Of a DNA stretch of 64,000 nucleotides, positions 10,950-21,760 are shown piece by piece. Numbering within the stretch: the stretch's first letter is position 1; each line of letters starts with the position of its first letter. Source of the DNA: Tachypleus tridentatus. Its lineage: Eukaryota > Arthropoda > Merostomata > Xiphosura > Limulidae. Made by a program: the position numbers and the translations under genes. Location of the stretch: assembly GCF_004210375.1 (NCBI RefSeq), contig NC_134832.1, positions 153,757,592-153,821,591 on the forward strand. The letters are read 5' to 3'. The notes beneath the pieces were generated by a model. It was given only the letters and a program-made list of their open reading frames with translations, did no database searches and was not told the DNA's origin.

Positions 10950-11621
10950 TGAATTCATTGCCAGTATATAAACATATAGGCTAAGGATATTTGCACATAA
11001 AAAAACTTTAATTTCTGAAAGACAGATACTGTCAAAAATATTAAATTGTATTTGTTTATTTAAAAAACTTTCTAAATACATTACAAACTTTTTTTAATCT
11101 CTCTCTCTAAAACTTTATATTATATTTGTTATTTTCTTTACCATATCTTCATATATGGGATTGGTCAATTTCACCAACCTTGTAACCACCAAAAAAAAAA
11201 TAAAAAAAAATGTATATATATATATAAATTACCCTTTTTTTTCCCATAGGGTAACTTCACACTGTAAGATGAAACTATGTTTGTTTATCTTACATAGGTT
11301 TAAACTGATAACAGTACACATCTATTTGTAATTAAATTTTATTGTTTTATTGTCTTTTTAATTATTGTTTGAACTATGTCTAACTACTCTTCACAATTAT
11401 AAGTTGTATCTCACTGAAGGCACATGTTACACTATTGAATTAAGTTACCTATGAGCAGCTCGTCAGTGTACCTCTTAAAACATGTTTCTTATATTATTAA
11501 TTATTTTACCTTATATAATCTTCAATAATCTAAAAAGATCCCAGTTTTTTATTTAGTTAACTTTGTAATAATAAATGAAGAATAAACTTAGAAAACAAGA
11601 AATAAACTTAATTTTATGCCA
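10950..11621. repeat. Dispersed noncoding repeat, copy B
   Basis: Aligns in order with copy A (8990-9660) from TTGGTCAATTTCACCAACCT-type sequence through the GTAACTTCACA, TCTATTTGTA and AGCAGCTCGT blocks, and with copy C near 52650. It is interrupted by an A-rich/TA stretch at about 11191-11227 and runs into the 67-bp array. Confidence 0.7.
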
Positions 11622-14165
11622 ATACTCTCATTTTAAAGGTAATTTATGTAATCACTTTAAATTAGTTCTTATACCAGTAGTTTTGTCTGTACTCTAATTT
11701 TAAAGGTAGTTTATGTAATCACTTTAATTTAGTTCTTATACCATTAGTTTTGTCAGAATTCTAATTTTAAAGGTAGTTTATGTAATAGCTTTAATTCAGT
11801 TCTTATACCAGTAGTTTTGTCAGTACTCTAATTTTAAAGGTAGTTTATTTAATAGCTTTAATTCAGTTCTTATACCAGTAGTTTTGTCAGTACTCTAATT
11901 TTAAAGGTAGTTTATGTAATCACTTTAATTTAGTTCTTATACCATTAGTTTTGTCAGAATTCTAATTTTAAAGGTAGTTTATGTAATCACTTTAATTCAG
12001 TTCTTATACCAGTAGTTTTATCAGTACTCTAATTTTAAAGGTAGTTTATGTAATCACTTTAATTCAGTTCTTATACCAGTAGTTTTATCAGTACTCTAAT
12101 TTTAAAGGTAGTTTATGTAATCATTTTAATTCAGTTCTTATACCAGTAGTTTTGTCAGTACTCTAATTTTAAAGGTAGTTTATGTAATCACTTTAATTTA
12201 GTTCTTATACCAGTAGTTTTGTCAGTACTCTAAATGTAAAGGTAGTTTATGTAATAGCCTTAATTCAGTTCTTATACCATTAGTTTTGTCAGTACTCTAA
12301 TTTTAATGGTAGTTTATGTAATCACTTTAATTTAGTTCTTATACCAGTAGTTTTGTCTGTACTCTAATTTTAAAGGTAGTTTATGTAATAGCTTTAATTC
12401 AGTTCTTATACCAGTAGTTTTGTCAGTACTCTAATTTTAAAGGTAGTTTATGTAATCACTTTAATTTAGTTCTTATACCATTAGTTTTGTCAGAATTCTA
12501 ATTTTAAAGGTAGTTTATGTAATCACTTTAATTCAGTTCTTATACCAGTAGTTTTATCAGTACTCTAATTTTAAAGGTAGTTTATGTAATCACTTTAATT
12601 TAGTTCTTATACCAGTAGTTTTATCAGTACTCTAATTTTAAAGGTAGTTTATGTAATCACTTTAATTCAGTTCTTATACCAGTAGTTTTATCAGTACTCT
12701 AATTTTAAAGGTAGTTTATGTAATCACTTTAATTTAGTTCTTATACCAGTAGTTTTATCAGTACTCTAATTTTAAAGGTAGTTTATGTAATCACTTTAAT
12801 TTAGTTCTTATACCAGTAGTTTTGTCAGTACTCTAATTTTAAAGGTAGTTTATGTAATCACTTTAATTTAGTTCTTATACCAGTAGTTTTTTCAGTACTC
12901 TAATTTTAAAGGTAGTTTATGTAATCACTTTAAATTAGTTCTTATACCAGTAGTTTTGTCTGTACTCTAATTTTAAAGGTAGTTTATGTAATAGCTTTAA
13001 TTCAGTTCTTATACCAGTAGTTTTGTCAGAATTCTAATTTTAAAGGTAGTTTATGTAATAGCTTTAATTCAGTTCTTATACCAGTAGTTTTGTCAGTACT
13101 CTAATTTTAAAGGTAGTTTATTTAATAGCTTTAATTCAGTTCTTATACCAGTAGTTTTGTCAGTACTCTAATTTTAAAGGTAGTTTATGTAATCACTTTA
13201 ATTTAGTTCTTATACCATTAGTTTTGTCAGAATTCTAATTTTAAAGGTAGTTTATGTAATCACTTTAATTCAGTTCTTATACCAGTAGTTTTATCAGTAC
13301 TCTAATTTTAAAGGTAGTTTATGTAATCATTTTAATTCAGTTCTTATACCAGTAGTTTTGTCAGTACTCTAATTTTAAAGGTAGTTTATGTAATCACTTT
13401 AAATTAGTTCTTATACCAGTAGTTTTGTCTGTACTCTAATTTTAAAGGTAGTTTATGTAATCACTTTAATTTAGTTCTTATACCATTAGTTTTGTCAGAA
13501 TTCTAATTTTAAAGGTAGTTTATGTAATAGCTTTAATTCAGTTCTTATACCAGTAGTTTTGTCAGTACTCTAATTTTAAAGGTAGTTTATTTAATAGCTT
13601 TAATTCAGTTCTTATACCAGTAGTTTTGTCAGTACTCTAATTTTAAAGGTAGTTTATGTAATCACTTTAATTTAGTTCTTATACCATTAGTTTTGTCAGA
13701 ATTCTAATTTTAAAGGTAGTTTATGTAATCACTTTAATTCAGTTCTTATACCAGTAGTTTTATCAGTACTCTAATTTTAAAGGTAGTTTATGTAATCATT
13801 TTAATTCAGTTCTTATACCAGTAGTTTTGTCAGTACTCTAATTTTAAAGGTAGTTTATGTAATCACTTTAATTTAGTTCTTATACCAGTAGTTTTGTCAG
13901 TACTCTAAATGTAAAGGTAGTTTATGTAATAGCCTTAATTCAGTTCTTATACCATTAGTTTTGTCAGTACTCTAATTTTAATGGTAGTTTATGTAATCAC
14001 TTTAATTTAGTTCTTATACCAGTAGTTTTGTCAGTACTCTAAATGTAAAGGTAGTTTATGTAATAGCCTTAATTCAGTTCTTATACCATTAGTTTTGTCA
14101 GTACTCTAATTTTAATGGTAGTTTGTGTAATCACCTTAATTCAGTTTACATACCAGTAATTTTAG
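11622..14165. repeat. 67-bp minisatellite (about 38 units) with higher-order structure
   Basis: Head-to-tail 67-bp units containing TTAAAGGTAGTTTATGTAAT and TTCTTATACCAGTAGTTTTG. Diagnostic variants recur at whole-unit spacings. A TTTATTTAATAG variant lies near 11843, 13118 and 13586 (about 19 and 7 units apart). An AAATGTAAAGG variant lies near 12232, 13907 and 14041. This shows that multi-unit blocks were duplicated. The array ends about 120 bp before the splice acceptor of the E93-like exon, so it probably lies in that gene's intron. Confidence 0.95.
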
Positions 14166-14288
14166 CAAGAATAAATGAGTTAAGAGTAATTTTTTAGAAC
14201 TCAAGTGTGTTTGTTGTTGGTGTATTTTTTTCCTAGTGATATGAGGTTAAGGGTTATGAGTAATGTATGTATCCACATTATTTTTCAG

Positions 14289-15475
14289 ATGTTAACAGGA
14301 ATAGAAAGTTTAGCTCTTAAAAGGCCGCCTTCCGAAGACAGCGTACCAAATCAGTCCTTGATAGATGTCAGTGAACTGCCAATGTTGCCAGAACTCATTC
14401 ATCATCTTGCAGAAGAAAGAATGCTTCTCGAGTGTGATCGCAGCAATCGACTAGGTAAAGAAGAAACGGACACATCTGAGAAGGATGTGTCTGATTGCTT
14501 GTCAAATGTGATACTAAAAGTTCCGTCCTTTCGACCTGGCACTCAGTTAACTGACAGTAACAGTGATGCAGCTAATGCTCTGTCACTTAGTCAAACAGGT
14601 CACTACCCAGGAAATAAGGGTATATCTGTGTCTTTGAAGGAACTGATTGCCAAAAGTATTAGCCAGAGAGTTGGAAAACTGGTTTCTGCCCAAAGAAAAA
14701 AATAATTATACACATAGCCAATCAACAGTAAATGAAGGGAAAACGTGCAGCAATGTGGTAAACAGATTGTCATCAAATCCTGCCTCTCATTCTTCCTGTC
14801 CAAGGTCTCACCAGACCAATGAATCTTCTAAAAGGGAAAGGAAACAAATTCGTCCAAAACGTGGACGTTACAGAAATTATGACAGAAACAGCCTTGCAAT
14901 GGTCAGTGAGAGCAGTACAGCGAGGTGAGATGAGTGTTCACCGTGCTGGCAACTACTATGGTGTACCACATTCTACTCTTGAATATAAAGTAAAGGAGCG
15001 GCACTTGCTTCGAAACAAGAAGAATTTGAAATACCACCAGAAGTCTTCTGAGAGCTCAACATCTGATAAGAGTAATGAAAGCAATCATAGCTTAAAGAAA
15101 CTTCTACAAGGAACAAACATAAGTGAAGGTGAGACAACCCCGTATTTGGACAAGCCAGAGGGCTCAACTTCTGTTCCAACTTCTTTGCCGTCCCACACGT
15201 CACTTTGGAAAACTATGCCTTTTTTATCTGAGGGTTTGGCAGGACTGAGTTCAGATTCAAGCAACTTTTTTGCCTCTCAGATGATTCGTAAACTGCAGGC
15301 TAATGCTCAGCGGCAGGAAGGTTGTAGTGGAAATCAACGTCAAGAAGTGGGCATTTTGGAGAACCTTATTAAAAAGACTCTTGAAAAGTCTGTTTCTATG
15401 GAGGATAAAACATCCTCATCCTTAGTTATCTCCTGTAGCAATGGAGAAAGTGATGTTAATTTAAATCACAAATAA
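14289..15475 (+). pseudogene. E93/Eip93F-like transcription factor, terminal coding exon, two frameshifts
   Basis: The exon follows a good acceptor (TATTTTTCAG, ending 14288) and ends at TAA 15473-15475. Frame 1 (14289-14705) includes SLKELIAKSISQRV. After an A-run at about 14692-14698 the reading shifts by one base. It shifts again near 14899 (CAATGGTCAGTG), inside the DNA-binding domain. The domain reads KRGRYRNYDRNSLA, then VRAVQRGEMSVHRAG, NYYGVPHSTLEYKVKERHLL. This is the pipsqueak-type helix-turn-helix of E93/Mblk-1 and the related LCOR corepressors, nuclear factors that bind DNA in ecdysone-controlled metamorphosis. About 180 further codons are open. Each shift is explained by one extra base, so this is either a young pseudogene (perhaps a decaying paralogue) or a good gene with two sequencing errors. 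The intron-type acceptor argues against a processed copy. Upstream exons were not found. Confidence 0.8.
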
Positions 15476-16800
15476 CAGAAATGTTTGTTGTTATGTCATC
15501 CCAGTCAAACTGTCCCTCTGGAAGAAGTGCTGAAGCACTCTAATTAGTAGCAGAACCCTTCATCAGAGTTTTATCTTCTGTTGTTCAGATGTGCACATGG
15601 TGCCTTTAGTTATTGTTGTGTTATTTACCACCTGAGATCAACCTAGTCCAAGCTGTGATGGAAGTCAAAAATTATTTACTATAATGTAATCTATAATCGA
15701 GTGGGATTTTTCTTATTCATGTTTCTTTTTCAGGTAGTTTGTTTTTTTAATTTTCATTTATATATATTTTTTTTGAATGATGGATGATTTTTATTAAGAA
15801 AGTGAGGCTGTGATATGGTTTTTGGTTTTCAGAATACTTCCACAATTTACAGAGAAATCATTCCATAAATTTTAATTACTATGTTGTCATTCCAAAATTT
15901 AATTTGCATTCCGTTTGTTAAAACATAAACTTGAAAAATTATTGCATTTTCTCACAACATTTTTTTTTTATAATAGCTGTTGTTTTTTCTAAAATACAGT
16001 TAAAATAGTTTACATATGTTAATTAGGTTTCCCCTGACAAGTTCCATCATCGTTAAGAATTTCCTGTTTATTCGTTAAAGTTAAAAAGATAAAACATTAT
16101 GTTATTATGTAATACTTTTACAGTCTTGTTTGTTATAGTTTTAAGTATTTTTTCTCTGTACAATAAAATGTAGTATTAATTGATTGTATTGTATCAAAAA
16201 TCAACCAGTACTTCAGAGTTTTGAATAAGAATTAGCCAATGATGTCTAAATATTTAAAACCCTAAAGTCTATTTCTGTTATCTACAACCTTGTCACAAGT
16301 CTGTCTGTTTTGAGGTATTGAGAGAATGTTTGCACATTCTAGGCAGATTGTGTAACGTGGAAAGGTCTATTGTAGTCATTTTGATGGAAGATTGGGGACC
16401 ACATGTCAAATTTGTATTGACGTCAATGTATTTAATATTTAGTCTAGATGAATATTCAATTTTAGTATGAAAAAAAAAATTCAGCACAATTTTTAATGTT
16501 TGTTGCTAGTCCCCTTATTAATTTAGATTTCCTACTGTAACTACTGGTTACTGTGGTGTGAGTACATTGTACACCCTCATTGACTGTTACATTACTAATG
16601 ATAGAAATTATTTCATTGTCTTCAAGTTCTTATCATGTGTGTTACAGGAAACAATAGCTGTTGAGGATAATTATAAAGTCTCAACCTTTGAAATTAGCCT
16701 GTTTTTCATGTGAGAATACACAAATATCTGTAAATATCTATAGACAATTTAACACCTGGTATGTTTGTACTAATAATGTTTGAAATAAAAATAAATGAAT
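15476..16800 (+). other. Probable 3' untranslated and downstream region of the E93-like gene
   Basis: No ORF of note. AATAAA hexamers occur at 16162-16167 and again near 16783-16792, either of which could serve as a polyadenylation signal for the preceding exon. This is inference from position only. Confidence 0.4.
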
Positions 16801-17559
16801 CTATTTTTAGTGATGTTTCCAAACCATGAACCATGATGATAGAAGAAATTAGGACCTCTACAACAGAGTTGGGTTATGTGGTTTATGTGATGTCTATAGG
16901 TTGTCTTTATTTTTAACATTAGATTCTTATTCTTATTTAGAACATGTTAAGAAGCTTTAAGACTTAAATTCCATAACAAATATTTAGCTGTGAGGAAAAT
17001 ATCCGTTTTTTTGTTCTGATTGACATAAATACAGTGAAATAAAGAATTTTCTGTAACGATTAAGAGTAACTTGGTTTGAGAGTTTTGAATCTAATTCAGA
17101 TCTGACCCTAAGTAGCATGCAGGACAGAAGGTCGAGAATTACATCCGGTGGAAAACGGTGTACAAAAATACTTTATAAAAATAGTGTTAATTTATGGTTG
17201 CCGATTTCTTGTCACTCATTATTAAAACTATTTAATATTAGTTATAGTTACAGTTACCTCTTAAGTCCTGTGGTAAAAGTTGTTGTACTGATTGAAGTTT
17301 AATAGTTTGGAACAGGTATATTAGTGAAAATTTAATACAAAAAAAAAACTGTTTAGTCCAAATGAAAATCCAGTAAAGGCAACATATGTAAAAAAAATAT
17401 AAAAAAACAAGAACAACATTTTACAGTCAGTGTGTTTCGCTTCATCGACATTACAAGACAACAGTCTATGTGTTTTGACACTTTAAGCTGACAAAGCGAG
17501 AAAGTGGTTTAACTCATAAACTTTCAAGTTAATATATTTAATATTCATAAGAAATTAAT
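16801..17559. other. Noncoding AT-rich DNA
   Basis: No recognisable gene, repeat or motif. The short ORF at 17117-17302 shows no domain. Confidence 0.4.
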
Positions 17560-18240
17560 ATTTATTTCTAGCCATTTTTCACGCCGGTCAGCGACAAATT
17601 TAATATACAGTATAGAATTTATATTGATTCTCAAATATTAAACGCTGGGTTTATTAAGAATTATTGTAATACCGATACATCGAATAACCTGTTTCGACAC
17701 TGGAGTAATTAACATATAGTATACGTAACCTTTATGTTCATTAAAACAATATTTTAAGTTATAATTATGTTAGGTATTATAATTTACTTATGTTACGTAC
17801 ATTGCATTTTCAAATGGCCGATAATTTGAATTTAGAAGTTAAAGTCGATACGTATTAAAATTATATTTGCCAACAGGATTGATACACAATTTTTTGTCTT
17901 AACACAAGTATATTTTAATATACAAACAACAATACAATTTTTGTAACAACGGTTATTACAAATAATAATTTATGTACAAAAGTTGTGTTGAGGCTTCTAT
18001 CTGGTCTACAACTGAATATTTCATCGACGGCCTAGGTACACGACGAGAGAATTACTTCTATGTTGATACGCTTTGCTTACGCTAGCTAACTGTCTGTTCT
18101 TGCCTGGCCTCGCACCATTTACAAACAGATTTTTTACGAAGATATTTAATTTCCTTGTAGAAATACGTCCGAAGTTAATCCAGTGTTTTGTAATGTTCGT
18201 AATCTATAAAAGTTCCTGCTCAAATATCTGGTTTTCCGAC
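17560..18240. promoter_or_regulatory. CpG-retaining stretch, possible promoter
   Basis: CpG dinucleotides are frequent here (for example CACGCCGGTCAGCGAC, CATCGACGGCC, CACGACGAGAG, TACGTCCGAAG), unlike most of the AT-rich, CpG-poor window. In invertebrate genomes with gene-body methylation, CpG retention often marks unmethylated promoters. No TATA box or coding exon can be tied to it. Confidence 0.25.
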
Positions 18241-18510
18241 TATTAAGCGTGTTAAGGCGTGCGACTCGTAATCTGAGGGTCGCGGGTTCGTATCCCCATC
18301 GCGCCAAACATGCTCGCCCTTTCAGCTGTGGGGGCGTTATAATGTTACGGTCAATCCCCCTATTCGTTGGTAAAAGAGTAGCCCAAGAGTTGGTGGTGGG
18401 TGGTGATGACTAGCTGCCTTCTCTCTAGTCTTACACTGCTAAATTAGGGACGGCTAGCGCAGATAGCCCTCGAGTAGCTTTATGCGAAATTCAAAAACAA
18501 ACAAACAATA
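18241..18510 (+). repeat. tRNA-derived SINE, unit A
   Basis: A tRNA-like head with B-box GGTTCGTATCC (about 18284), then a tRNA-unrelated body containing GGTGGTGATGACTAGCTGCC and CTAAATTAGGGACGGCTAGC, ending in AAAAACAAACAAAC. The same order is seen in the two units at 19892-20383. Such SINEs are transcribed by Pol III and mobilised by a partner LINE. The first bases of the head are altered. Confidence 0.85.
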
Positions 18511-19093
18511 CACCAGAACAAATGTTAAATGGCCAGTATATGAAAACCCAGGTTTTGATAAAATTAGTGGTGCGATCTTTCATGGATACTAAATGTGGTT
18601 TGTGGTAAGTAGTAGTTGCATCCTGTGTACTCTCTATGCAAACTAAAAAAAACCAAAAACCCAAACATATAACCATAGGCCAGCTACAGTCACAAAACTA
18701 CTCTTTCACAAAAATCTCTGAAATCAGCAGACATAATCTAATACACAAAGTTTGTGCCTGATTTGTTTACGCCTTTCAACCTCTATAGTAGTTGGGCCTA
18801 TGAAAACATGAAATCAACGCATTCAGGTTTAACGTGGTCACAGTTTTGTGTCAATGAACTTGTTGTAGTATAATTTTTTTTTGCACAGAAAATGATCAGA
18901 TTTGTTGTCTGATTTAAGAAGAAATGACGTCATGAAAATGTATGTGTGTTTCATATAATCAGTTGCAATATTACGTTAGGTGTGGGAAATTTCCTGCTGT
19001 ATTTTGTATCAGGTTGAAATGTATATTAAATCAACCTCCTGAAGAGAGAGACTAATTTTAACCATTTTTAAATGGAAAAGGTCAAAAGAAGTT
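18511..19093. other. Noncoding DNA between SINE and 61-bp array
   Basis: No gene or repeat recognised. The short minus-strand ORF at 18491-18676 overlaps the SINE tail and has no motif. Confidence 0.4.
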
Positions 19094-19521
19094 GTTGTGT
19101 TCTTGATGTTTCTTGTGAACGGTGCAGTGCATAACGGATGCTATCATTGTCTCTGTTGTGTTCTTGATGTTTCTTGTGAACGGTGCAGTGCATAACGGAT
19201 GCTATCATTGTCTCTGTTGTGTTCTTGATGTTTCTTGTGAACGGTGCAGTGCATAACGGATGCTATCATTGTCTCTGTTGTGTTCTTGATGTTTCTTGTG
19301 AACGGTGCAGTGCATAACGGATGCTATCATTGTCTCTGTTGTGTTCTTGATGTTTCTTGTGAACGGTGCAGTGCATAACGGATGCTATCATTGTCTCTGT
19401 TGTGTTCTTGATGTTTCTTGTGAACGGTGCAGTGCATAACGGATGCTATCATTGTCTCTGTTGTGTTCTTGATGTCTCTTGTGAACGGTGCAGTGCATAA
19501 CGGATGCTATCATTGTCTCTG
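19094..19521. repeat. 61-bp minisatellite (7 units)
   Basis: Seven almost identical 61-bp units carrying TTCTTGATGTTTCTTGTGAA and GCAGTGCATAACGGATGC. The near absence of variation (one T/C change, in the last unit) suggests a recent expansion or a homogenised array. Confidence 0.97.
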
Positions 19522-19879
19522 CAAAATTACTTCTCTTCCAAAGTCTCGGTTTGACGATGAGTAGATTGTCGTTTTCTTTGTTGTTTCCCTTTCTTGTGGA
19601 GTCTCACTGCATTGTTTTTGTTGCATACGTTTTAGTTCTTGTGATTGGTAATCAGAGGTTGGGGGGGGGGGGAGTTATCTCGACATTTTACTCTTAGGTA
19701 CATAATCAGTTTAAGAAATTTTCAAACTTAACTCAGTTACCAAATAAAGGGAATAAAAACCAATGTATTTTTGTAGAATTTCGCGAGTACGGCTTGTCTA
19801 TTTCATGAAAAGTTAGCTTGTGTGTCTGTAAACACGACGGAGTTTGGTGTATTTTTATTCTGGCGTTACGACGACAGCA

Positions 19880-19891
19880 CACTTCTCTATA
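19880..19891. repeat. Target-site duplication left of the SINE dimer
   Basis: CACTTCTCTATA occurs immediately before SINE unit B and again immediately after unit C at 20384-20395. Confidence 0.75.
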
Positions 19892-20123
19892 GGCTCGGCA
19901 TGACTAGATAGTTAAGGCACTCAACTTGTAATCTGAAGGTCGCAGGTTCAAATCCCTGTTATGCAAAACATTCTTGCCCTTTCAGCTTGCCCTTATAATG
20001 TGACCGTCAATCCCACTATTCGTTGGTAAAAGAGTAGCCCAAGAGTTGGCGGAGGGTGGTGATAACTAGCTGCCTTTCCTTTAATCTTACACTGCTAAAT
20101 TAGGGACGACTGGCGCAGATGGT
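19892..20123 (+). repeat. SINE unit B, first half of a dimer
   Basis: Head GGCTCGGCATGACTAGAT, B-box GGTTCAAATCC, body GGTGGTGATAACTAGCTGCC and CTAAATTAGGGACGACTGGC. It lacks the usual 3' end and A-rich tail: after GCGCAGATGG the next unit starts directly. Confidence 0.85.
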
Positions 20124-20383
20124 GGCTCGGCATGGCCAGGTGGGTTAAGGCGTTTGACTCGAAATCTGAGGGTCGCGAGTTCAAATCCCCATTGCACCAA
20201 ACATGCTCGCCCTTTTAGCCGTGGGAGCGTTATAATGTACGTTCAATCCCACTATTAATTGGTAACAGAGTTGGCGGTGGGTGGTGATGACTAGCTGCCT
20301 TCCCTCTAGTCTTACTCTGCTAAATTAGAGACGGCTAGCGCAAATAGCCCTCGTGTACCTTTGCGAGAAATTCAAAACAAAAC
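20124..20383 (+). repeat. SINE unit C, second half of a dimer
   Basis: Begins GGCTCGGCATGGCCAGGTGG with a B-box GTTCAAATCC, carries the same body as units A and B, and ends TTCAAAACAAAACC. One 12-bp duplication encloses B plus C, so the pair appears to have inserted as one RNA. Confidence 0.85.
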
Positions 20384-20395
20384 CACTTCTCTATA
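20384..20395. repeat. Target-site duplication right of the SINE dimer
   Basis: Exact second copy of CACTTCTCTATA. Confidence 0.75.
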
Positions 20396-21666
20396 AAATA
20401 TACGTGCATTTTCTGACGTCATTTCCACTTAACTCAGACCAGAAATGTGGTTTATCTTCTGTGGAAAAAATAAATTGTAAAGTTTTCATTGACACTATAA
20501 ATGTGACATTACAGACATTAACCCTGAGTATCATGATTTTGTATCTTTATAGGCCTATTATTAAAGAGACTGAAAGATGTGAACAGACACAAACTTAGCA
20601 GTATATATATATATATGTTAGATTAACACGGGTCTGTTTAAGGAACAACAACAACAAAAAGAAGAAATCGCAATAAAATATACTAAAAGAACTTGTAACT
20701 AATAATTCACTGGTCACATCAACAATGTCCTTTAACATGATAACAGTCATCACACAAAATAATTAATTGCTAAACGACCCTCTCATACAACAAAAAGTAA
20801 ATTAGTGAGCCACCTGGGAAATTACATGTCTCACGGGAAAGCAGAAAAGAATTGAACCTTATAAGACTAAGTACAATGCACTAGATGAACCCTTTCTGGA
20901 TTCAGTGTCAAGCAATAAGTAAAAAGAAACATTTTACCTGGATGTATATATATTTATTTATTTATTTATCTTTGTTGACTTGGTACTTACAAAAAAGTAA
21001 AACGGTATGAATATAAAAATCCAAAATCAATGGAAACAAAATGCAGAAATACAGAAACCATACACGAATACGTATATACAATATTCTTAACTTAAAAAAT
21101 TTAGAGTAGTCATTAAGAAACAACACAATACTCCCCCCCCCTAATCTTAACCTTGTCAGTAGGCCTACAGTCATGGCTATGGATTTATGATTATCCATAC
21201 AATGTCCCAAGTTTAGATCAGAGCTCTCTTGGTGTTCACCAGTTTGACCTGCAAGTAGTAAACCTCTTCCTTGAGTAGTAATGGTGGCATAGCTCTCAGC
21301 TTCAGGTAGTCCTCTTCTTGGTTTGTAGAGGACCCATATTTTGGTTCATGTATTGTTCTTGGACTTACTTACTCATCTGATCTTAATGAACCAGATGGTA
21401 GTCAGTCTTATTGCCGAAGTTGACACCATTTCATTTGCAGAGCAGATCCTTTGCAGAAGTGGATAAAATGATTAATAAGATAGCTAGTTTGTCTACATCT
21501 CTTTGGTGGTTGTAGTGGAGATGGTGGTGAAGGAATTATCAGTCTTTGTATCTCAGCTTCAAAGAGAGTAGACATTGACAGTATTCCCATCCTGCTCCAA
21601 TCTACTCTGAACGTGGTTGACCCTCGAAAGGATCTTAGCTATGTCAAAGTTTTCTTGAGTTTTGGT
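20396..21666. other. Noncoding DNA
   Basis: A TA microsatellite (about 20603-20616), a TATTTATTTATT stretch (about 20949-20968) and short ORFs without domains. No gene recognised. Confidence 0.4.
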
Positions 21667-21760
21667 CAGTGGCGGCGCCAAGGGGGGCTTGTGCCTCCTC
21701 CAAAAAATGAGCCAAGCCCCCCTCAGCCCCCACTATTGTTACCTACATATATTCATAAAA
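21667..21760. mobile_element. Terminal fragment of a second hAT-type element (possible)
   Basis: CAGTGGCGGCGCCAAGGGGG followed by a G-rich/C-rich self-complementary stretch (CTTGTGCCTCC, GCCAAGCCCCCC). This resembles the termini of TTF/ZMYM1-type hAT elements common in animal genomes. No transposase or matching second end was found. Confidence 0.45.

Noticed and set aside
18241-20383. tRNA genes suggested by GGTTCGA-type B boxes
   Set aside because: No full cloverleaf or anticodon arm. The tRNA-like heads are followed by the common SINE body and an A-rich tail.
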